Positions 1-6,136 of a DNA stretch of 8,359 bases are shown here, piece by piece. Source of the stretch: Pseudomonadota bacterium (lineage in GTDB: Bacteria; Pseudomonadota; Alphaproteobacteria; Rhizobiales; Xanthobacteraceae); NCBI GenBank assembly GCA_023431725.1, contig JAEYVN010000090.1, positions 1 through 8,359 on the forward strand. The letters are read 5' to 3'. Under the pieces are notes generated by a model that was not told where the DNA came from, made no database searches, and saw only the letters and a list, made by a program, of their open reading frames with translations. Position 1 is the stretch's first letter. Each line of letters opens with the position of its first letter. The translations under genes were made by a program, and so were the position numbers.

Positions 1-142
1 GCTCGCGTGGCGGAATCACCGACCGATTCCGGTGCCCCATAGAATGGGGTCCGCGATCGAAACAAGTCTGACTATGGGGAGCCTGCGGCGGGTGTAAGAA
101 CACCCGATAAACATGCCAAGATGTTGAAATATTTCAACAATC
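1..142. other. Non-coding region with several small inverted repeats, 3' of tRNA-Asp
   Basis: I see no credible gene here. The stretch is unusually rich in short inverted repeats: CGGAATC (11-17) with GATTCCG (25-31); CCCCAT (35-40) with ATGGGG (44-49); CCCCATAG (35-42) with CTATGGGG (72-79); CGGGTGT (89-95) with ACACCCG (100-106); and a perfect palindrome at 122-139. Read on the minus strand it is the region immediately downstream of tRNA-Asp, so it may hold the tRNA 3' trailer and transcription stop. It could also be a leader for a gene beyond the left edge. A minus-strand open frame across it runs into the tRNA and is not a gene. Confidence 0.5.
122..139. repeat. 18-bp perfect palindrome beside the tRNA-Asp 3' end
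   Basis: TGTTGAAATATTTCAACA is identical to its own reverse complement. It ends 3 bp from the CCA end of tRNA-Asp on that gene's downstream side. It is AT-rich, has no loop and is not followed by a T-run in the tRNA direction, so it is a poor intrinsic terminator. It could be a protein-binding palindrome or a processing or trailer element. Chance is possible but unlikely for a perfect 18-bp palindrome at one given place. Confidence 0.6.
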
Positions 143-219
<77 letters not shown>

Positions 220-359
220 AATCAGGGAGTGACGCGGACTTAAATCTCAGCCGACGGCAAGTCAAGCACAACACGCCTTTCCCGTTGCGTCAGCCCCACA
301 AAAATGCTCTTGAGCCTCATATTCAATGCGTTTTCGGCCTGAGCCGAATCGTCTAAACG

Positions 360-378
360 CCACAATCCGTGGTTTTTT
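360..378 (+). terminator. Weak terminator-like hairpin with T6 in the HU leader
   Basis: CCAC-AATCC-GTGG is followed immediately by TTTTTT. The stem has only four pairs, or five if the flanking G-T pair is counted, so it would be a weak stop. It lies 35 nt upstream of the HU start codon. It could be an attenuator, the end of an upstream short transcript, or coincidence. A second hairpin (333-348) lies just upstream. Confidence 0.2.
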
Positions 379-398
379 GTTTACGGCGCCTGATAAAA

Positions 399-404
399 AG
401 GAGG
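399..404 (+). promoter_or_regulatory. Perfect Shine-Dalgarno that fixes the HU start
   Basis: AGGAGG, fully complementary to the 16S rRNA anti-SD core, ends 9 nt before the ATG at 414. This favours ATG 414 over an in-frame GTG at 369, which would add 15 residues foreign to the family and lies inside a hairpin. A strong site fits an abundant nucleoid protein. Confidence 0.88.
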
Positions 405-413
405 GCCCCCCAT

Positions 414-716
414 ATGGCTGATGCAAAGCCGGCGACAGCTCCGACCATTACCCTGAAGCATCTCGCGGCCGGTCTGGCCGAGGACCATCAGCTGTCCAAG
501 AAGCAGAGCGAAGCGATGCTCGGGGACCTCGTGACCAAGATCACCGAGCACCTCAAGAACGGCGACCGGATTCGCATCGGCGGCCTCGGTATCCTGCAGG
601 TGCGCTCGCGTGCCGCCCGGACCGGCCGTAACCCGGCGACCGGCGAAGAGATCCAGATCAAAGCTTCGAAGAAGGTGGCCTTCCGCCCGGCGAAGGAATT
701 GAAGGACGCGATCTGA
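414..716 (+). CDS. hupB: HU-family DNA-binding protein
   Basis: This 100-residue protein is a histone-like nucleoid protein. HU dimers bind and bend DNA with little sequence preference and help compact the chromosome. Family features are visible: an N-terminal helical dimerisation region (about residues 13-47, with LSKKQSEAMLGDL), the GDRIRIGGLGILQVR strand region (50-64), and the DNA-embracing beta-arm AARTGRNPATGEEIQI (67-82), where Pro74 is the expected intercalating residue. The C-terminus KKVAFRPAKELKDAI is typical. Classical HU has about 90 residues; the extra ten here are an Ala/Pro-rich N-terminus (MADAKPATAP), which I recall as common in rhizobial HU proteins. The gene is monocistronic, with a perfect RBS and its own terminator. 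In many rhizobia I recall HU lying beside lon; no lon is visible here. IHF is less likely. The symbol is approximate. Confidence 0.93.
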   Translation: MADAKPATAPTITLKHLAAGLAEDHQLSKKQSEAMLGDLVTKITEHLKNGDRIRIGGLGILQVRSRAARTGRNPATGEEIQIKASKKVAFRPAKELKDAI

Positions 717-757
717 TTGCGCGTCTGCGCAATCAACCGGTCCATCTGTTAGGGAAG

Positions 758-788
758 ACGCGTCGGCCTTGCCGGCGCGTTTTTCTTT
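758..788 (+). terminator. Rho-independent terminator of the HU gene
   Basis: ACGCGTCGG (758-766) pairs with CCGGCGCGT (772-780), nine pairs including one G-T, around the loop CCTTG. It is followed by TTTTCTTTT (781-789), which together with the last stem base makes a run of five Ts. It starts 41 nt after the HU stop. On the minus strand the same hairpin lacks a downstream T-run, so it is probably not an efficient stop for the convergent Sel1 gene, although that gene's transcript would reach it. Confidence 0.9.
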
Positions 789-814
789 TCAGGTTTAACA
801 GCTGACGAACGCCG

Positions 815-1759
815 TTACGAAGCGGACGGGTGCCGTCGCGCGTCGTCCAGCACGGCCAGTGCTCCGGGAAGGCCCTTGGCCTCTGCGCGCGCGAGCCAAA
901 TGGCTGCCTCTTTGAGATTGACCGGCCCTCCTCGCCCGAATGCGAGCGCATGGCCATAGGCGAACAGGTCTTCGGCCTCGTCGCCTTCCGCAGCACGACG
1001 CAGTGCAAGCCGCCCGACTTCGTGAAGTCCAAGGTGCTGTGTCTTCAAGAGTTGGGTCGCGAGATCGCGGCAAAAGTCTGCGGGCGCCGCTTCTGCCGAG
1101 CGGCGATACCATGTCAGGGCCTGATCGATTTTTCCCTGCTCCAGAAGAAAGCGCGCCGAATGCGCCGCTCCACGAAAGCAGCCGCCTCTGGCCGCGCGAC
1201 CGTACCAGCGAATCGCCGACGCAATGTTGATTCGCCCCGCCCAACCGAACTCCCGGTAGCGGCCGATCATGTTCATCGCCTTTGCGTTGCCTTGCCGCGC
1301 CGATCGCACGAGCAGCGTCAGCGCTGTTGCCACGGCACCAGGCGTGCCCTCGTCCTCCAGCAGCATGACAGCGAGATTGAACTGGGCCCACGCATGATCC
1401 TTGGCCGCGGCGCGCTGGTAGCACGCCCTCGCCTCACCCCGATCAATCGGCGTCCCCCAGCCAAGTTCATGACAGCGGCCGAGCATTTTCATTCCGTCGA
1501 CATCGCCAGCCTTGGCGGCGATGCCGAACCAGCGAAAGGCGCCTGGCAGGTCGCGTGTCGTGCCACGCCCGTCGAGCAGCATCTGCCCGTATGTCACTTG
1601 CGCCGCATGGCTGCCGCCAACCGCGGCGGCATAGGCAACACGCACCGCCTCTTCAGGGCTTTCAGCGAGCCTGGCGCGGATATCGTCTGGCGACAGTTTC
1701 AGAAGCGATGTGTAGTAGACCGGCTCCGTATTCGCGCCGGCAGGCCGGCGACGCGTCAT
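815..1759 (-). CDS. Sel1-repeat (TPR-like) protein coupled to the PiuC-type dioxygenase
   Basis: This 314-residue protein is built of Sel1-like repeats, helical hairpins of about 36 residues that act as protein-binding scaffolds. Repeats are readable from about residue 51 onward: HAAQVTYGQMLLDGRG (51-66), GAFRWFGIAAKAGDVDGM (73-90), EARACYQRAAAKDHAWAQFN (109-128), AIRWYGRAARGG (182-193), QALTWYRRSAE (213-223) and AIWLARAEAKGLPGAL (286-301). There is no signal peptide or membrane segment, so it is probably cytoplasmic. The ATG overlaps the upstream dioxygenase stop in an ATGA, which implies translational coupling and a shared transcript with the siderophore receptor. I recall a Sel1/TPR-like gene next to piuC in Pseudomonas aeruginosa (PA4516), so the pairing may be conserved. 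The molecular role is unknown: a scaffold, a regulator or a dioxygenase partner are all possible. A long plus-strand frame over the same bases (830-1789) is judged a shadow. Confidence 0.88.
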   Translation of the reverse strand: MTRRRPAGANTEPVYYTSLLKLSPDDIRARLAESPEEAVRVAYAAAVGGSHAAQVTYGQMLLDGRGTTRDLPGAFRWFGIAAKAGDVDGMKMLGRCHELGWGTPIDRGEARACYQRAAAKDHAWAQFNLAVMLLEDEGTPGAVATALTLLVRSARQGNAKAMNMIGRYREFGWAGRINIASAIRWYGRAARGGCFRGAAHSARFLLEQGKIDQALTWYRRSAEAAPADFCRDLATQLLKTQHLGLHEVGRLALRRAAEGDEAEDLFAYGHALAFGRGGPVNLKEAAIWLARAEAKGLPGALAVLDDARRHPSAS

Positions 1760-2439
1760 AGCTCCGCCCAGCGGCGCAGCAGGTTATGATAATGGCTCAC
1801 CAATGCCACTGACGCTCGTTCGTCGTCACCCAGCTTTTGACGCACCTCCATTATGGCCATGTCCAGGTCGTAGAGCATGGTTCGTTGTCCATCGTCCCGG
1901 ACCATCGATTGCGACCAGAAGAACGATGACCAGCGGCTGCCGCGCGTGATTGGGGTCACGTTATGCAGACTTGTGGCCGGATAGACGATCATGTCGCCTG
2001 GCGGCAGCTTCACCGAATGCGAGCCGTAAGTGTCATCGATGACAAGCTCGCCGCCATCGTAATCGGCAGGATCGGTCAGAAACAGCGTTGAGGAAATATC
2101 CGCACGCATGCGGATGCCGGCATGCGGTACGGCCCGAATGGCACCGTCGACGTGCGCATCGAACTTCATGCCGGCGTCATAACGGTTGAACAGCGGCGGC
2201 AGAACACGCAGCGGCAAGGCTGCGGCGTTGAAGGTCGGATTGCGGCCCAGCGCCTTCAGGATGATGTCCCCGGCTTTCATTCCGGCAGGTGAACCTTCGG
2301 TGATTTGAAGGTTGAATTTCGCCTTTGCGGCCTGATCGCCCGCGGTGGCCTTTCCATCGACCCAGGCTTCGGCCTCGATGATCGAGAGGACCTCCCGGAT
2401 TTCATCGGAGGTCAGGACTTGTGGAATGTGAACGAGCAT
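1756..2439 (-). CDS. piuC: PKHD-type Fe(II)/2-oxoglutarate-dependent hydroxylase (PiuC/YbiX family)
   Basis: This 227-residue protein has the usual length for the family (E. coli YbiX about 225). The iron-binding triad is complete: His96 and Asp98 in FDAHVDGAIR, and His159 in TSLHNVTPITRGSR, with Arg169 placed to bind 2-oxoglutarate. The double-stranded beta-helix core spans roughly residues 78-178 (DISSTLFLTDP, YDGGELVIDD, LPPGDMIVYP). Such enzymes couple 2-oxoglutarate decarboxylation to hydroxylation of a substrate; the natural substrate of PiuC/YbiX is not settled to my knowledge. The gene follows a siderophore receptor, as ybiX follows fiu in E. coli and as piuC lies beside piuA in Pseudomonas, which supports a role in iron acquisition. 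No signal peptide is visible, so it is cytoplasmic. The RBS is weak (TAAGAA), so expression may depend on readthrough from the receptor. The stop overlaps the start of the Sel1 gene. Confidence 0.95.
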   Translation of the reverse strand: MLVHIPQVLTSDEIREVLSIIEAEAWVDGKATAGDQAAKAKFNLQITEGSPAGMKAGDIILKALGRNPTFNAAALPLRVLPPLFNRYDAGMKFDAHVDGAIRAVPHAGIRMRADISSTLFLTDPADYDGGELVIDDTYGSHSVKLPPGDMIVYPATSLHNVTPITRGSRWSSFFWSQSMVRDDGQRTMLYDLDMAIMEVRQKLGDDERASVALVSHYHNLLRRWAEL

Positions 2440-2570
2440 CGATTCTTACACCGTACAAACAACTCAAACGGTCTACGACCGGAATCAAGAAGCGAGCGAA
2501 GACCGCGTTTCTGATCTTCGCTCGCCTGTTTCGTTTTGCCGGGCTCGTCCGCCCGGTCAGATCTTGTGCG
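2440..2570 (-). other. Structured spacer between siderophore receptor and dioxygenase
   Basis: This 131-bp gap, read on the minus strand, presents three hairpins in order: GCCCGG/CCGGGC (2556-2539, 6 bp), a perfect 11-bp stem (2525-2492), and CGGTC/GACCG around a 3-nt loop (2481-2469) followed by the T-rich TTTGAGTTGTTT. The next gene's start codon is at 2439. The arrangement suits partial termination or RNA processing between the two genes. I see no clear separate promoter for the dioxygenase. Confidence 0.5.
2492..2525 (-). terminator. 11-bp perfect hairpin after the receptor gene (possible attenuator)
   Basis: GCGAGCGAAGA (2492-2502) and TCTTCGCTCGC (2515-2525) are perfect reverse complements around a 12-nt loop. 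On the minus strand the stem is followed by TTCTTGATT, an imperfect T-rich tract, so it could be a leaky terminator or a 3'-end stabiliser for the receptor mRNA. It lies 46 nt past the receptor stop. Full termination would leave the dioxygenase and Sel1 genes without an obvious promoter, so partial readthrough is the simpler reading. Confidence 0.45.
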
Positions 2571-4874
2571 TTACCACCTCACGCCGCCCGTCAGCGTGAT
2601 CGTGCGGCCTGCAGCAACCACGGCGCGAGTACCGAAGGCTGCGTCGTAGGTCACTTCGTCGAACAGATTGTAAACGTTCAAAGCAAGACGATACTTTTGG
2701 TACTCGTAGGACCACAACAGGTTGGTCGTGATCTGATCCGGTACTTCGGCGTTCGAGAACGAGTTCGTGAAGTATTGTCCCGTGTAGAAGATGCCACCAC
2801 CGACAAGCATCTTGCCCTCAAGCCTCAGCCATGGCGCGATGTCGTAGGTCGTCCACAACGCACCAGAGTTTTGCGGCACGAATGCTACGCGATTGCCGAT
2901 CGTTATAGCGTTGGCCGGCAGAGCAACAGACAGAATCTCGCTGTCCATGTAGGCATACGACGCTTGGATGTTCCACTGATCGGTGATCTGACCGGTCAGG
3001 CCGAGTTCGACACCCTGCACGAGTTGCGTCTCGTTGGTTGGAACAATGGTGCCGCTGACCGGATCGGTTTGCACCGAGTTCTTCTTTTCAACGCGGAACC
3101 ATGCGGCCGTGAATCCAAGCTTGCCGTTGAGCAGGCTGTATTTCAGACCGGCTTCCCACAAATCGCTCTCTTCAGGCTGCAGTGAGGCGTTATTGATGGG
3201 GACGTTGTCCATCGCAGCATACTGGCCTGCAAGGTTCGAATACGACCGTGCCCAGCTCACATAGTAGGTCTGTTCCTTCGTGGGTTCCCAGATTGCGCTG
3301 GCCTTGGGACTGACGAACTCGTTCTTGCTTTCGAGTTCGGGACCAAACACACCGGCCGAGGCGGCCTTGTAGTTTGAGTTGAAGCGATCCCAACGCACGC
3401 CGCCCAACAGCGAGAATTGATCTGTTAGCCAAACGCGGTCGCTCGCGAAAAGCCCCAGATTGAACGACTCGGATTCCTTGATGCCGTTCGTGCCAAGCGT
3501 ATTCACATAAACAGGGCCTGGATAATAGAAGATCGGGCTCAAGATCGAACTAGGCGCTTTGGCAATAGCGGGGTTATTTGCCAGTGCAAAACGCGTATCG
3601 TCCTGGTTGTTGACGTCAACTCCGGCGATCAGTTCGTGGCGCAGAGCCCCGGTATGGAATTTCGCGATCGCTGTCGTGATGTTTTGGGCACCATGAGTTG
3701 CTTGATCATATCCGGCCGGTCCGCCCAGTGTGTAGGGCACATTCAAGTTTCCAGCGTTGACAGCATCACCGCAAGTCGCCGCGGCACATGACGGCACCGT
3801 CTGTGCGAAGAAGCGTGAATAATAGGCAAACCGGGTATCGTTCGTAACGGTCAGCCAGCTATTGAAGTCATGTTTGAAGTGCGACGTGAACATATCGACC
3901 GTCGTACGATCCTGGTCAGTGCTCTTGCCGTAGAACAGATTACGCGGCACGCCGTATTCCGGCAGCGGCCGACCGATCACGCCAGCAACAGAACTGACCG
4001 CGATCGGTGTGCCCATGTCAGGTCGACGGTGGCCGCTCTGATGCATGTAATTGAGTGTCAGCTGTGTGCCTGTGCCAAGGCCGAGACCGACTGAGCCGAG
4101 GAAGCCCCAGCGATCCGAGAAGAGATTGTCGCGATCGACGATATCCTGATCGTGGTACATGCCGACCATACGAATGGCGGTCGTCTGGCCAATCTGCCTG
4201 TTGATGTCGGCGACAACACGACCCAGCGGGCCAGTGCCGATGGTCCCTTCGACGTCGGTGAAGTTACCAAGACGGGCCTTCTTCTGCTGCAGGTTGATGG
4301 CGCCGCCGGTCGTTCCGTAGCCGAAGCTTTCCGACGAAGGACCCTTGAGAACCTGGATCTGTTCGATCGAGAAGGCGTCACGGGTGTAGCCGCCAAAATC
4401 GCGCAAACCATCGACGTACAGGTCGCTCTTGGCCTGGAAGCCACGGATGCGGAATTGGTCGCCGTTCTGACCACCATTGCCCTCACCCGAACTTACGGTA
4501 ACGCCAGGTACGTTACGCAAAGCCTGATCAACCGTCGTCACACCCTGCTGCTGCAGCGTTTGTTGATTGATGACGTTGATGGTTTGCGGAATGTCCTGCA
4601 CTCGCCCCGGGATGCGCGAGATACCCCCAAAAGTCGATTGCAACGTGTTGTCCGGCGATTGGTTCTCTCCGCTCCCCCCCGACACATCGATCGTCGGAAG
4701 CGCTTCCTGTGCAGCAGCCCCACCTGCCATCGCAACAGAAGCAAGGCCGATTGCAGCATGTACGAATGGCTTGCGGGCACTCGAACGAATACCAATTTGT
4801 CTGTCTAACTTCTGCTTGATTACGTCGTCACCACCGTGACGCGGACGCACGCCACCCGTCGAACCACTTCCCAT
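2571..4874 (-). CDS. TonB-dependent siderophore receptor (Fiu/PiuA-like, outer membrane)
   Basis: This 767-residue outer-membrane receptor imports ferric siderophores using energy from TonB-ExbBD. The N-terminus has a long basic region (1-35), a hydrophobic signal segment (HAAIGLASVAMAGGAAAQ, about 39-56) and a likely cleavage near residue 55. A TonB-box-like stretch (LPTIDVSG, 59-66) precedes the plug domain (about 92-197), which includes DIPQTINVI, VDQALRNVPGV, FRIRGF, DLYVDGLRD and VLKGPSSESFGYGTTGGAINLQQK split over 175-198. The rest is a 22-strand-type barrel ending in LTGGVRW; the terminal aromatic is the usual outer-membrane sorting signal. The NVYNLFDEVTYD block (733-744) is typical of siderophore receptors. 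Length and the following piuC-type gene point to the catecholate-receptor group (Fiu, about 760 residues), but ligand specificity cannot be read from sequence. Cys363 and Cys368 may form a disulfide in a surface loop. No better start lies between ATG 4874 and the signal sequence; a GTG at 4850 is a weak alternative. Confidence 0.95.
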   Translation of the reverse strand: MGSGSTGGVRPRHGGDDVIKQKLDRQIGIRSSARKPFVHAAIGLASVAMAGGAAAQEALPTIDVSGGSGENQSPDNTLQSTFGGISRIPGRVQDIPQTINVINQQTLQQQGVTTVDQALRNVPGVTVSSGEGNGGQNGDQFRIRGFQAKSDLYVDGLRDFGGYTRDAFSIEQIQVLKGPSSESFGYGTTGGAINLQQKKARLGNFTDVEGTIGTGPLGRVVADINRQIGQTTAIRMVGMYHDQDIVDRDNLFSDRWGFLGSVGLGLGTGTQLTLNYMHQSGHRRPDMGTPIAVSSVAGVIGRPLPEYGVPRNLFYGKSTDQDRTTVDMFTSHFKHDFNSWLTVTNDTRFAYYSRFFAQTVPSCAAATCGDAVNAGNLNVPYTLGGPAGYDQATHGAQNITTAIAKFHTGALRHELIAGVDVNNQDDTRFALANNPAIAKAPSSILSPIFYYPGPVYVNTLGTNGIKESESFNLGLFASDRVWLTDQFSLLGGVRWDRFNSNYKAASAGVFGPELESKNEFVSPKASAIWEPTKEQTYYVSWARSYSNLAGQYAAMDNVPINNASLQPEESDLWEAGLKYSLLNGKLGFTAAWFRVEKKNSVQTDPVSGTIVPTNETQLVQGVELGLTGQITDQWNIQASYAYMDSEILSVALPANAITIGNRVAFVPQNSGALWTTYDIAPWLRLEGKMLVGGGIFYTGQYFTNSFSNAEVPDQITTNLLWSYEYQKYRLALNVYNLFDEVTYDAAFGTRAVVAAGRTITLTGGVRW

Positions 4875-4901
4875 TTCAGCCCCCAGAGCCTTGCACCTTA
4901 G

Positions 4902-4919
4902 AACAAGTCAAAACTTGTT
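4902..4919 (-). promoter_or_regulatory. Perfect inverted repeat, candidate iron-responsive operator
   Basis: AACAAGT (4902-4908) and ACTTGTT (4913-4919) are exact reverse complements separated by CAAA. The 18-bp site lies 27 bp upstream of the receptor ATG, where a bound repressor would block initiation or early elongation. The size and symmetry suit a dimeric helix-turn-helix or Fur-family regulator, but the sequence is not a consensus Fur or Irr box that I recognise, so the regulator is unassigned. Confidence 0.45.
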
Positions 4920-5151
4920 GTGTTTCAGTGGCTTAGCTAGCAACTTATCGGGCTGATGAGCAATGATCAGAGCGCATGGCAGCTCACCAACGAATTGGAA
5001 TGAATCCGAAGTAAGTCTGGAGGAATTCAAAGGTATTTTTGCTGTTGATTTATTTTCGTGTTTTGCGATTGAACAACGATCACACATCGTTTTGCGGCAC
5101 CGCATGCATACGGCCGCTTCACATCAGGCGCACACCGGCGCAACGCCGCGC

Positions 5152-5157
5152 GAAGGA
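5152..5157 (+). promoter_or_regulatory. Ribosome binding site that decides the exbB start
   Basis: GAAGGA ends 7 nt before ATG 5165. The protein starting there begins with a clean signal peptide. In-frame extension upstream to a TTG at 5039 would add 42 residues with no family resemblance, spoil the signal peptide and consume most of the promoter region. Confidence 0.8.
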
Positions 5158-5164
5158 TCGAACC

Positions 5165-6130
5165 ATGATCTCGCTCTCCAAATCGCTAGCCGCGATATCG
5201 AGTCTATTTTCGACTCTTGCGGTGTCGGCCATGGCATTCGCTCAAACGGTAACCGAGCAAGCGCCGGTGTCGAGCGCAACTGAAGCACCCAGCGCTGTTG
5301 CGCCAGAACAAGCTGCGCCGGTCACGTCACCTGCCCTGCCCAATGTCGTCCCGGAATCCACAGCGTCCGATCTTGTTCAAAGCGCCGTGCCGGATGTTGC
5401 GCAGCAGGCCGGAACGATCCCATCGAGCATGCTGCCTCATGACCTGACGCCATGGGGCATGTTCATGCAGGCCGATATCGTCGTGAAAGCGGTGATGATC
5501 GGACTTGTCTTTGCGTCGCTTGTGACGTGGACGGTGTGGATCGCAAAGAGCCTTGAAATCCGTTTCGAGAAGCGGCGCGCCAGAAAGAAAAACCGATGGC
5601 TCGAAACAGCGAAATCACTGGCCGATGCAGAACGTCAGTTTGCGAAGGAAAAGGATCCCGTTGCGCGACTCGTGCGTTCGGCCGCCCATGAGGTGGAGCT
5701 CTCCGATTCACTGCCTGCGGAAGGTGTCAAGGAACGCATCATCCTTCAGCTTGAGCGCGTGGAAGCAAGTGCGAGCCGCCGGATCGGCAATGGCATGGGA
5801 GTCCTCGCCACCATCGGTGCAATCTCACCCTTTGTCGGCCTGTTCGGCACGGTCTGGGGAATCATGAACAGCTTTATCGGCATCTCCAAGGCGCACTCGA
5901 CCAGCCTTGCTGTCGTCGCGCCCGGTATTGCCGAAGCCTTGCTGGCAACCGCGATCGGCCTCGTGGCGGCAATTCCGGCCGTCGTGATCTATAACATGTT
6001 CACACGTTCGATCGGTGGATATCGTTTGATCCTTGGCAATGCGTCGGCGAATGTCCTGCGTCTCGCCTCGCGCGACCTTGATCGCAACAGCATGAAGTCG
6101 CGGCATGTCATGCAGCAGGCAGCGGAGTAA
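5165..6130 (+). CDS. exbB: TonB-system energizer ExbB (proton-channel subunit)
   Basis: This 321-residue protein is the pentameric inner-membrane subunit that, with ExbD, uses the proton gradient to energise TonB. Residues 1-26 form a cleavable signal peptide (cleavage around AFA-Q27). Residues 27-95 form an Ala/Pro/Val/Ser-rich periplasmic extension, known in alphaproteobacterial and Pseudomonas ExbB but absent from the short E. coli form. Three membrane helices follow: about 104-126, 213-236 and 250-278, with a large cytoplasmic loop between the first two. The signature GLFGTVWGIMNSF (225-237) and PGIAEALLATAIGLVAAIP (253-271) contain Thr229, Glu257 and Thr262, which by spacing match the functional Thr148, Glu176 and Thr181 of E. 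coli ExbB. It is first in an exbB-exbD-tonB operon, divergent from a TonB-dependent receptor. TolQ is the paralogue to exclude; exbD and tonB neighbours and the N-terminal extension favour ExbB. Confidence 0.96.
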   Translation: MISLSKSLAAISSLFSTLAVSAMAFAQTVTEQAPVSSATEAPSAVAPEQAAPVTSPALPNVVPESTASDLVQSAVPDVAQQAGTIPSSMLPHDLTPWGMFMQADIVVKAVMIGLVFASLVTWTVWIAKSLEIRFEKRRARKKNRWLETAKSLADAERQFAKEKDPVARLVRSAAHEVELSDSLPAEGVKERIILQLERVEASASRRIGNGMGVLATIGAISPFVGLFGTVWGIMNSFIGISKAHSTSLAVVAPGIAEALLATAIGLVAAIPAVVIYNMFTRSIGGYRLILGNASANVLRLASRDLDRNSMKSRHVMQQAAE

Positions 6131-6136
6131 GGGATC

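Larger units (their letters stand above)
220..413. other. Intergenic region and 5' leader of the HU gene
   Basis: This divergent gap separates the 5' end of tRNA-Asp (minus) from the HU gene (plus), so it should carry promoters for both. I could not pick out convincing -35/-10 boxes for either. It holds two small hairpin candidates: TTCGGC (333-338) with GCCGAA (343-348) around a CTGA loop, and CCAC (360-363) with GTGG (369-372) directly followed by six Ts (373-378). Confidence 0.45.
4875..5164. other. Divergent regulatory region between receptor and exbB
   Basis: This 290-bp region separates two divergent iron-uptake transcription units and should contain both promoters. It is more AT-rich than the flanking genes, especially 5025-5080. 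The clearest element is the 7-4-7 inverted repeat at 4902-4919. A shorter palindrome, GCTAGC with partial extension, lies at about 4935-4943. I found no full match to the rhizobial Irr motif (two TTTAGAA-type half sites) or to the RirA-type TGA-N9-TCA; a single TTAGAA half site occurs at 4898-4903, and a TGA-N10-TCA occurs at about 4954-4969. Weak promoter-like hexamers occur, but none that I would assign. Confidence 0.6.

Noticed and set aside
369..413. GTG start at 369 for the HU gene
   Set aside because: The perfect AGGAGG sits before ATG 414; the extra 15 residues are not HU-like and overlap a hairpin with T6.
830..1789. Plus-strand open frame of 319 codons opposite the Sel1 gene
   Set aside because: Its product is Arg/Cys-rich with no recognisable motif, while the minus strand encodes clear Sel1 repeats with an operon overlap. 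It is a high-GC shadow frame.
2421..3185. Plus-strand open frame of 254 codons opposite the receptor 3' half
   Set aside because: No family resemblance and no RBS; it runs antisense to conserved barrel sequence.
4152..4808. Plus-strand open frame of 218 codons opposite the receptor plug domain
   Set aside because: It mirrors conserved plug codons and lacks any domain signature.
4898..4969. Irr (ICE) or RirA (IRO) box upstream of the receptor
   Set aside because: Only a single TTAGAA half site (4898-4903) and a TGA-N10-TCA with the wrong spacing occur; neither meets the motif as I know it.
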